Shown here piece after piece: positions 25,140 to 32,082 of a stretch of DNA of 64,000 nucleotides (position 1 is its first letter; the number at the start of each line of letters is the position of its first letter). The notes beneath the pieces are model-generated. The model searched no databases, was not told the origin of the DNA, and worked only from the letters and a program-made list of their open reading frames with translations. Source of the stretch: Streptomyces diastatochromogenes (GTDB lineage Bacteria > Actinomycetota > Actinomycetes > Streptomycetales > Streptomycetaceae); NCBI RefSeq assembly GCF_002242805.1, contig NZ_MCGQ01000033.1, forward strand, positions 61,659-125,658. The letters run 5' to 3'. Both the position numbers and the translations under genes were made by a program.

Positions 25140-25943
25140 TCACCACTTGTTGTCCCGATCGTTGTCCCGGCCGCGACGCTGGTCGATCACCGAAAAGCTG
25201 GCCAAGGTGCCGGTGGGCGTCACGCCGAAGGCGTCGTCATGGGGCCCGACCGTGGCGAGGGGAGCGCCGCTGTCGCAGACGGGTCCGTCGAACACGTCGA
25301 CGGCACGGCGGCTGTTGTTGCGGATGTTCAGGGACGTGGCGTTCACGAGGACCACGGAGATGCAGTCGCCCGGGTTGCTGCTGTACGTCCGCTCGTTGAT
25401 CTGGATCCGCCCTTCCTCCTCCTCGTGCTCGTGGTCCCTTTCGTGCACGTTGTTGCGGCCTGGGACACCTACATTGCCGGAAATCCCCCCGATGCCGATG
25501 ACGCCCTCGTTGCCCTTTCCGGCACCGGTACCGGAGATGCCGCCGATGCCGCCGATGCCGGTGCCGGAGATGCCACCGACGCCGCCGATGCCGCCGATGC
25601 CCGTGCCGGAGATGCCGCCGGTGCCGGAGCCGGAGATGCCGCCGGTGCCGGAGCCGCCACCGGCGCCGGTACCAGTGCCGCCTCCGGCGCCGGTGCCAGG
25701 GCTGCCGCCGGCGCCGGTGTCTGGGTCGGTGCCGGCGTCGATGCCGGCGTCGGTGCCGGTGCCGGTGCCGTGGAAAGAGTCGCTGGGGGCATCCGGCTGC
25801 TGGGCGGCCGGTGCCTCGACGGTCGGTGCGTGGGCTGCCGGCGCGTGGGCCGCTGGCCTGGAAGAGGCCGAGGCATAGGTGATGCCGCCCGCGGCCAGGG
25901 CCACGGCGGCCGCGGTGACAGCGGTGGACCGGGTCTTGCGCAT
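25140..25943 (-). CDS. Secreted glycine-rich repeat protein
   Basis: A 267-residue exported protein. A Sec-type signal (MRKTRSTAVTAAAVALAAGG, cut near ASA at about residue 27) is followed by a proline/alanine region. A Gly/Thr/Ser/Ile-rich repetitive tract follows at about 57-150, built from units such as GTGIGGIGG and GSGTGGISG. A short acidic His/Glu stretch (HERDHEHEEEEGR) leads to a C-terminal folded domain of about 90 residues with two Cys (DCISV, PVCDS), which could form a disulphide. No family is recognised. ATG 25943 follows GGGAGAC. It may be a surface or matrix protein. Confidence 0.75.
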   Translation of the reverse strand: MRKTRSTAVTAAAVALAAGGITYASASSRPAAHAPAAHAPTVEAPAAQQPDAPSDSFHGTGTGTDAGIDAGTDPDTGAGGSPGTGAGGGTGTGAGGGSGTGGISGSGTGGISGTGIGGIGGVGGISGTGIGGIGGISGTGAGKGNEGVIGIGGISGNVGVPGRNNVHERDHEHEEEEGRIQINERTYSSNPGDCISVVLVNATSLNIRNNSRRAVDVFDGPVCDSGAPLATVGPHDDAFGVTPTGTLASFSVIDQRRGRDNDRDNKW

Positions 25944-26218
25944 GCAACGTCTCCCGTCTGAGAGGGGTCGGCCGGGGCAGTCGGCACGGGGCTGAACGCA
26001 CTCACTATCTCCATGGCCGCCCTGTCGCACATATCGGAAGAATGCGCCCAAGGGGCCGAACGAGGGACCAGAACACACCCGCCCGCCCAGTTGCATGCAG
26101 ATCAAACTCCCTGAAAAGAAGGGGAGTTACACCAAAGTCGATCCGGATAATGATTATCTGATTAATCGTCGCCCATTCGGTGGCAGACGACTACGCAAGG
26201 AGCTGAGCTGCCGTTGCC
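25944..26218. other. Intergenic region with unusual A/T-rich patch
   Basis: The 275 bases between two minus-strand genes contain a patch at about 26095-26180 that is markedly A/T-rich for this genome (for example AATGATTATCTGATTAATCG, with a repeated GATTA). The proximal part carries the promoter and leader of the glycine-rich protein gene. No ORF is convincing. The patch could be a promoter or silencer-binding region, or a scar of acquired DNA. Confidence 0.4.
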
Positions 26219-26464
26219 CTACCAGCCCATGTCCTTGGCCACCTCCTCCTGAGCTGCGGCGATCTCTTCCTCGGTGGACTCGATGACGTCTTCCTCTTCC
26301 AAGCGCGCCAGCAAGTCTGCGAGAGCCTGCTTCTGAGCCGGGTGTGTGATCGGCACGGTGTTCAGGTCGGTGGTCATCAGCCAGTCGAACAGCACGATGG
26401 CGTCGGAGCGCCACAGGCGGAGATCGACGGTCGGCGTGGAACCCCATGGGAACCCTGCTTCCAT
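26219..26464 (-). CDS. Small conserved hypothetical protein (81 residues)
   Basis: An 81-residue acidic protein with a core DLRLWRSDAIVLFDWLMTTDL followed by a helical Glu-rich C-terminus (EEEIAAAQEEVAKDMGW). I recall similar small proteins in other streptomycetes, but no function is known to me. The ATG at 26464 leaves only nine bases before the divergent RTX-repeat gene start, so one of the two starts may be wrong. A shorter form from Met30 would lose the conserved-looking LRLWRSD segment. Confidence 0.6.
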   Translation of the reverse strand: MEAGFPWGSTPTVDLRLWRSDAIVLFDWLMTTDLNTVPITHPAQKQALADLLARLEEEDVIESTEEEIAAAQEEVAKDMGW

Positions 26465-26473
26465 GGGGGCATC

Positions 26474-27516
26474 ATGCCAGGTCAGGCCACGTGCAGACCG
26501 GCTTGTCGCCGGAGAGTCCTCACGGGTGCGCTTGGGGCGGCAGCGCTCCTCGCACTGGGTCTTCCCTCGGTCGCCACGGGCCAGGTGCAGCCCACGTGCT
26601 TCGGACGGCCGGTAACGATCACCGGTGCGGGCACCGTCAACGGGACCCGGGCGACGACGTCATCGTCGGGTCCGTCGGCGCCGACACGATCGACAGCCGC
26701 GGCGGCAACGACCTGATCTGTGGCCTGGGTGGAGACGACACGGTCTCCGACGGCATCGGAAACGACAAGATCGACGGTGGCGCGGGCAACGACCGCCTCA
26801 TCGGTGACGTCTTCACCGAAACCGGAGTCGCCAAGGGCGGCGGGAACGACTGGCTGCTCGACGGCGACGACCAGATCGCCGGCGACAGCTTCGCCTCCGA
26901 CGGCAACGCGAGCGGCGGGGGCCGGGACCACATCGACGGCGGCCCCGGCGGCGACCTGGTCTCCGGAGACAGCGTCGCGATCGGCGGCGATGTCACGGGG
27001 GCCGGCGACGACGTCATCGGGGGCGGCCCCGACCGTGACGCGCTCATCGGTGACAGCGCCGCCTCGGGCAGTGCCGTCGGAGACGGCGGGGACGACCTGA
27101 TCGACCTCGGCCCCGGCGGCGGGTTCGCCCTCGGCGACCACAACATCTTCGACCCCCAGGGCGGCACGGCGGTCGGCGCCGGCCGTGACCGGATCACCGG
27201 CGGCAGCGACGCGGACATGCTCGTGGGCGAGAGCTCCGTCGCGGACGCGTCCCCGACCTCTGCCCGGAGCGATGTGCTGACCGGCCGCGGTGGCGACGAC
27301 ACCCTGTTCGGCGACAACGCCGACTTCGACCTGACCACGAGCGTGGGCACGGCCGGCGGCGACGACCTCCTCTTCGGCGGGGACGGCGCCGACACACTGA
27401 AGGCCGGCCCTCGCAACGACTTCCTCGACGGCGGCTCCGGTGCTCCGGACACCTGCGACGGCGAAACCGGCATCGACATCGCCATTCGCTGCGAGAGCGT
27501 CCACGGCATTCCGTAG
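26474..27516 (+). pseudogene. Exported RTX-type (GGxGxD) repeat protein with frameshift
   Basis: The 5' frame (ATG 26474) encodes a basic start, a signal peptide (RRRVLTGALGAAALLALGL) and QPTCFGRPVTITGAGTVNGT. At about 26645 the expected continuation, PGDDVIVGSVGADTID, is found one frame away. The repeats GGNDLICGLGGDD through GNDFLDGGSG run to 27516. Restoring one C in the ACCCGGG run would join signal peptide and repeats. The mature protein would be about 320 residues of calcium-binding beta-roll repeats ending in a two-cysteine tail (DTCDGETGIDIAIRCESV). This is either a one-base deletion, a sequencing error, or less likely a programmed slip. Confidence 0.75.
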
Positions 27517-27522
27517 AAAGCC

Positions 27523-27888
27523 TCAGGCGATCAGGCGCTCGTCCTGGAGGTCGAAACAGATGAGACCGTGAGTCCGGGCGAGGTCTGCCGCAAACGATGT
27601 GGCTTCCTGGTACTTGCTGAAGACCATGCCGAAGTAGAACAGCGGACCGCTGGCGTTGTTGATCAACGGCCCGTCGGACCAGGGGCTGGCGTCCTCGTCC
27701 TCTTCGTGGTCATCAGGGCTCAGGTCGGGCCAGCGCGCCACCAGTGCCTCGACGTACTGCCTGATCAAGGGGGTCGGCGGTGTCCTCTCGCCCCCCATGT
27801 GCTCGCGGTGGAGGCCTTCGAAGGCTGCCGTCGCGGACGCGTCGTCGGTGGGGCGGACGCCTTCCCAAACTGCCAAGTCGTAGCTCAT
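27523..27888 (-). CDS. Hypothetical protein (MSYDLAVWEG family)
   Basis: A 121-residue soluble acidic protein starting MSYDLAVWEG. The centre has PDDHEEDEDASPWSDGPL and the C-terminus has SGPLFYFGMVFSKYQEATSFAADLARTHGLICFD. This layout recurs in streptomycete orphan genes that often sit near polymorphic-toxin or immunity genes, but the function is not established and no toxin is visible here. ATG 27888 is used because the longer frame from 27921 adds unrelated residues. It converges on the RTX-repeat gene with six bases between. Confidence 0.65.
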   Translation of the reverse strand: MSYDLAVWEGVRPTDDASATAAFEGLHREHMGGERTPPTPLIRQYVEALVARWPDLSPDDHEEDEDASPWSDGPLINNASGPLFYFGMVFSKYQEATSFAADLARTHGLICFDLQDERLIA

Positions 27889-28115
27889 GGCCGCATTGTG
27901 CTTGGCGCGACTGACAGCCACACCAGCGGCTCACTCCTGACGAGCATGTCGAAGTCGGGCACCTTCCGGAGTCTCACAGCCGCAGGGTGCCGCCAGGAAG
28001 GCCCGCGTCAGCGCTGTGCGGGCAGCACCGGGCGCCGGGCGGCACGCACCCGTGCGACCGGCGTGCCCCTGCCCGGCGCCTCCCCGTTCGGTTTCCTGAG
28101 GTTTCCCGGACCGCC

Positions 28116-28322
28116 CTAGGGCAGCAGCTTCTCCACGGCTGCCTGGCCCTCGGTCTCCAGCTTGCGGCGCGCCCAGTCGAGGTTCGCCGGAGTGACGTCC
28201 CTGCCTGCCGCCATCACCAGGTCCTCCGGGGTGACGTCCCTCGACGGAGCGGAGTGGAGCAGGGCGTCCGGGGTGCAGTAGTCGTCGGGCGACCGGGACC
28301 CTTCGGGTGTGGATGTCGACAT
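28116..28322 (-). CDS. Small hypothetical protein (68 residues)
   Basis: A 68-residue protein from ATG 28322 with a strong GAGGAGG site seven bases upstream. It contains two similar segments, SRDVTPEDLVMAAG and GRDVTPANLDWARRK, suggesting a short internal repeat around DVTP. It has no signal peptide, membrane segment or recognised family. It lies alone between the orphan at 27888 and the divergent GH15 gene. The strong ribosome binding site makes it likely to be expressed. Confidence 0.6.
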   Translation of the reverse strand: MSTSTPEGSRSPDDYCTPDALLHSAPSRDVTPEDLVMAAGRDVTPANLDWARRKLETEGQAAVEKLLP

Positions 28323-28538
28323 GTTGCCTCCTCCTCGGTCCGGATGACCGCATCCGTGCCGGTGCCGCCGAACGGGGCACACTCTCACCATTCCGCGCCT
28401 CGGCGCACCCTGCATCCGGAAGGCGCCGCGGCGTCGGGTGAGAAGCGTCTGCCCGCCCGGCGGGGATGCACTCGCCCTATTCTGGAATGCAGCCCGAGCT
28501 GGAATGCAGCCCGCACACCACACCGGGAGGCCTGAGCG

Positions 28539-30377
28539 ATGGCCGAGATCCCCTTCCCGCAGGACCTGGCCGGGAGCCCCCGCTACCTGCCGATCGCCGA
28601 GCACGGTCTCATCGGTGATCTGCGCAGTGTCGCCCTGGTCGGCACCAACGGCACGATCGACTGGTACTGCTCCCCGTCCTTCGACGCACCCAGCGTCTTC
28701 GCGGCCATCCTCGACGCCGAGCGCGGCGGCCGCTTCGAGCTGGCCGCCGCCGTACCGGCGCGCACCAAGCAGTTCTACTTCCCTGACACCAACGTGCTGA
28801 TCACCCGGTTCTTCACCGAGGACGGCGTGGGCGAGGTCCAGGACTTCATGCCGGTCAGCGGAGAGGAGTCACACGTGGAGGGCCGGCACCGGCTGATCCG
28901 GCGTGTGGTGTGCGTCCGCGGCACCGTGCCCTTCCGGGCCCTGATCGCCCCGCGCTTCGACTACGGCTCCGACGCGCACACCCTGCGCGTCCAGGACGGC
29001 CTGGTCCTCTTCGAGTCCCCCAAGCTGTCCCTCGCCCTCACGTCCACCGTCATCGTGGAGTGCGACGGCCGGGACGCGCGGGCCGACTTCAAGCTGAGCG
29101 AGGGCGAGACGGCGGTGTTCGCCCTGGACCAGGTCGGCGTCGAGGTGACCCCCCGCGGCTGCGCCCACGCCGAGGCCGAGCACGAGTTCAACGCCACCGT
29201 CGCCTACTGGCGGCGCTGGCTGCACCAGTCCCGCTACCGGGGCCGCTGGCGCGAGATGGTGCACCGCTCCGCCCTCACCCTCAAGCTCCTCACCTACGCC
29301 CCCACCGGCGCCATCGTTGCCGCGCCCACCACCAGCCTGCCCGAGCAACTCGGCGGCGAGCGCAACTGGGACTACCGCTACGTGTGGGTCCGCGACGCTG
29401 CCTTCGCCGTCTACGCGCTGCTCAGGCTCGGCTTCAGCGGCGAGGCCGCCGCCTTCATGAAGTTCCTGACCACGCACATCAGCCCCGGCTGCGGCGACGG
29501 CTCCGGCCCGCTGCAGATCATGTACGGCATCGACGGCCGTGCCGACCTGCCCGAACGCGAACTGCCCCACCTGGAAGGACACCTCGGCTCCGCCCCGGTC
29601 AGGGTCGGCAACGCCGCCGCCGACCAGCTCCAGCTGGACATCTACGGCGCCCTGATCGACTCGATCTACCTCTACGACAAGTGGGCCGAGCCCATCTCCA
29701 GCGGCCAGTGGGACGACGTGTGCCACCTCGTCGACTGGGTGTGCGACCACTGGGACCAGCCCGACGAGGGCGTGTGGGAGACCCGCGGCGGCCGCAAGAA
29801 CTTCCTGTACTCGCGGCTGATGTGCTGGGTCGCCATCGAGCGGGCCATCCGCCTCGCCACCCACCGCGGGCTGCCCGCCGACCATCGCCGCTGGCGCCAG
29901 GCCCGGGACGCCATCTACCGGCGGATCATGGAGCGCGGCTGGTCGGAGCGCCGTCACGCCTTCGTGCAGTACGAGGGCGCCGACGTGCTGGACGCCTCGT
30001 TGCTGATGATGCCGCTGGCCAAGTTCATCGCGCCGACCGACCCCAAGTGGCTGTCCACCCTGGACGCCCTCACCGAGGACCTGGTCTCCGACTCCCTCGT
30101 CTACCGCTACGACCCCCAGGCCAGCCCCGACGGGCTGCGCGGCGACGAGGGCACCTTCTCCATCTGCTCCTTCTGGTACGTCGAGGCACTGGTCCGGGCC
30201 GGCCGGCTCGACGAGGCCCGGCTGGCCTTCGAGAAGATGCTCACCTACGCCAACCATCTCGGCCTGTACGCCGAGGAGATCGGCCGTACCGGTGAGCAAC
30301 AGGGCAACTTCCCACAGGCGTTCACCCATCTGTCCCTCATCAGCGCCGCGTTCAACCTGGACCGCGCCCTGGGCTGA
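28539..30377 (+). CDS. Glycoside hydrolase family 15 (glucoamylase/trehalase-like)
   Basis: A 612-residue cytosolic enzyme hydrolysing alpha-glucosidic bonds from the non-reducing end. In actinobacteria this subgroup includes trehalases. The N-terminal beta-sandwich (about 15-235; IAEHGLIGDLRSVALVG) is followed by the alpha/alpha-six barrel. Signature segments are NWDYRYVWVRDAAF (276-289), QPDEGVWE (408-415, general-acid region) and EEIGRTGEQQGNFPQAFTH near 579-597 (general-base region). There is no signal peptide. ATG 28539 follows GGGAGG. The trehalase assignment is likely but not certain; a glucoamylase or other alpha-glucan hydrolase is the alternative. Confidence 0.9.
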   Translation: MAEIPFPQDLAGSPRYLPIAEHGLIGDLRSVALVGTNGTIDWYCSPSFDAPSVFAAILDAERGGRFELAAAVPARTKQFYFPDTNVLITRFFTEDGVGEVQDFMPVSGEESHVEGRHRLIRRVVCVRGTVPFRALIAPRFDYGSDAHTLRVQDGLVLFESPKLSLALTSTVIVECDGRDARADFKLSEGETAVFALDQVGVEVTPRGCAHAEAEHEFNATVAYWRRWLHQSRYRGRWREMVHRSALTLKLLTYAPTGAIVAAPTTSLPEQLGGERNWDYRYVWVRDAAFAVYALLRLGFSGEAAAFMKFLTTHISPGCGDGSGPLQIMYGIDGRADLPERELPHLEGHLGSAPVRVGNAAADQLQLDIYGALIDSIYLYDKWAEPISSGQWDDVCHLVDWVCDHWDQPDEGVWETRGGRKNFLYSRLMCWVAIERAIRLATHRGLPADHRRWRQARDAIYRRIMERGWSERRHAFVQYEGADVLDASLLMMPLAKFIAPTDPKWLSTLDALTEDLVSDSLVYRYDPQASPDGLRGDEGTFSICSFWYVEALVRAGRLDEARLAFEKMLTYANHLGLYAEEIGRTGEQQGNFPQAFTHLSLISAAFNLDRALG

Positions 30378-30522
30378 CCCGCCCTGGCGCATACCGGTTG
30401 TCACCGCCCTGTAACAGCACGCGCGGGCACCACAACTCCGTCCGCACCCCCCGTGTCGAACCCTGCGTCGGCCACCGACCAGCTGACTGACGCATCGTCA
30501 ACATCCCATGGGGGAACCGGAC

Positions 30523-32019
30523 ATGAGCATCACCGCACGCACCACCCGCCGTACCGCGGGCTCCGCCGCCGTCGCCGCGGCCTCCTTCCTGCTGCTGGCC
30601 GGGGCGGGCATCCTCGCCGCGCCGTCCGCGTTCGCGGGCGTCCCGGGCGGCACCTCCGCCGCCGACCGCAACAGCGACTTCAACGGCGACGGCTACACCG
30701 ACCTGCTCACCGGCGTCCCGGAGGGCACCGTCGACGGCAAGGAGGGCGCCGGATACGTCACCGTCCAGTACGGCGCCCCGAACGGCATCGGTACCCGCAC
30801 CACCGTCCCCAAGGGCCGGGTCCAGGTGATCAGCCAGTCCACCAAGGGCGTGCCCGGCACCTCCGAGGCCTGGGACGACTTCGGGGAGGCCGTGGCCACC
30901 GGCGACCTGGACGGCGACGGCTACGACGACGCGGTCGTCGGCGCGCCCGGCGAGGACGAGGGCAGCGTGGCCGATGCGGGCCGGGTGACCGTCCTGTACG
31001 GCTCCAAGGCCGGCCTCGGCGCCGAGCGCACCGCCTCCGTCACCGCCGCCAAGCCCGCCGCGGGCGCCCGGTTCGGGCTCGCGGTCGCCGCCGCGCGGTT
31101 CTCCGGGGACACCGACGCCGACCAGCTCGTCGTCGTCGACCAGAAGGTGGGCCTGCGCGTCTTCACCTACCACGCGGGCGTCCTGCGCCCGGTCGGCGCC
31201 CCGCACTCCACCGGCCACCGGCTCCAGCCCGCCTATGTGACCACCGGCGACTACGACCGCGACGGCTTCGCCGACCTCGTCGTCTCCGGTTACAGCCCCG
31301 AGGACGACTACACCAAGGGCTGGTCCGCGTACTACTCGGGCGGCGCCGAGGGCCTGACGTACCGGCGCGACCTGCACGGCGGCCTGGGCTCGGCCTCCGG
31401 CGACATCAACGGCGACGGCTACGACGACCTCGTCCTCGGCCAGCTCAGCGCCGCCGACTACGCCACCGGCGACGCGGACGCGCCCGGCGGGTTGGTCGGT
31501 GTCTACTACGGCGGCCAGCACGGACCCGGCAGCGCATCCCAGTGGTGGTCGCAGAACTCGCCGGGCGTGCCCGGTACCGCCGAGCAGGGCGACGCCTGGG
31601 GCGCCGACCTGTCCGTCGCCGACGTGAACGGCGACGGGTACGCCGACCTGGCCGTCGGGGCGCCCGGCGAGGACGTCGGCAGCGTCGCCGACGCCGGCGC
31701 GGTGTGGCTGCTGCGCGGCTCCCGCACGGGCCTGACCGGGACCGGCGCCCAGTCCTTCGACCAGAACACCCGGGGCATCCCCGGCACGGCCGAGGCCGAC
31801 GATGCCTGGGGCGCCCAGGTGCGCCTGGCGGACACCGACGGCGACGGCCGCGCCGAGCTGCTGGCGGCCGCGCCGGGCGAGAACGCGGGGGACGGGGCGG
31901 TCTGGCTCCTGCCCGCGAGCGGCCGCGGCCTGCTCGCCGACGGTTCCTGGTCCTACGGCGCGGCAGCCCTCGGCGCCCCTGCCCACGCCGCCCGCTTCGG
32001 CGCGGTGATCGACGAGTAG
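30523..32019 (+). CDS. Secreted FG-GAP/VCBS (integrin alpha-like) repeat protein
   Basis: A 498-residue exported protein with an N-terminal signal peptide ending near AFAGVPGG (about residue 40). The mature part is a beta-propeller built from FG-GAP repeats with calcium-binding DxDGDGxxD loops: DFNGDGYTDLL, DLDGDGYDDAVVG, DYDRDGFADLV, DINGDGYDDLV, DVNGDGYADLAVG and DTDGDGRAELL. Such proteins are common in streptomycete secretomes; adhesion or ligand binding is presumed and no enzymatic motif is seen. Start ATG 30523 follows GGGGGAACCGG. It converges on the phosphatase gene. Confidence 0.88.
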   Translation: MSITARTTRRTAGSAAVAAASFLLLAGAGILAAPSAFAGVPGGTSAADRNSDFNGDGYTDLLTGVPEGTVDGKEGAGYVTVQYGAPNGIGTRTTVPKGRVQVISQSTKGVPGTSEAWDDFGEAVATGDLDGDGYDDAVVGAPGEDEGSVADAGRVTVLYGSKAGLGAERTASVTAAKPAAGARFGLAVAAARFSGDTDADQLVVVDQKVGLRVFTYHAGVLRPVGAPHSTGHRLQPAYVTTGDYDRDGFADLVVSGYSPEDDYTKGWSAYYSGGAEGLTYRRDLHGGLGSASGDINGDGYDDLVLGQLSAADYATGDADAPGGLVGVYYGGQHGPGSASQWWSQNSPGVPGTAEQGDAWGADLSVADVNGDGYADLAVGAPGEDVGSVADAGAVWLLRGSRTGLTGTGAQSFDQNTRGIPGTAEADDAWGAQVRLADTDGDGRAELLAAAPGENAGDGAVWLLPASGRGLLADGSWSYGAAALGAPAHAARFGAVIDE

Positions 32020-32082
32020 CCCCCTGGAGGCTCCGCCCTCACACCCCCGCCTTCGCCCACCCACCACCCGAGGGCGTCCGGT

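Noticed and set aside
24671..25399. Plus-strand 242-codon frame in the gene-poor stretch
   Set aside because: The translation has no recognisable domain, runs antisense to the transhydrogenase remnant and into the glycine-rich protein gene, and lacks a clear ribosome binding site.
25480..25760. Regularly repeated 12-24 base units suggesting a CRISPR array or tandem repeat locus
   Set aside because: The units are in frame, code for the glycine-rich repeats of a secreted protein, vary at wobble positions and lack unique spacers.
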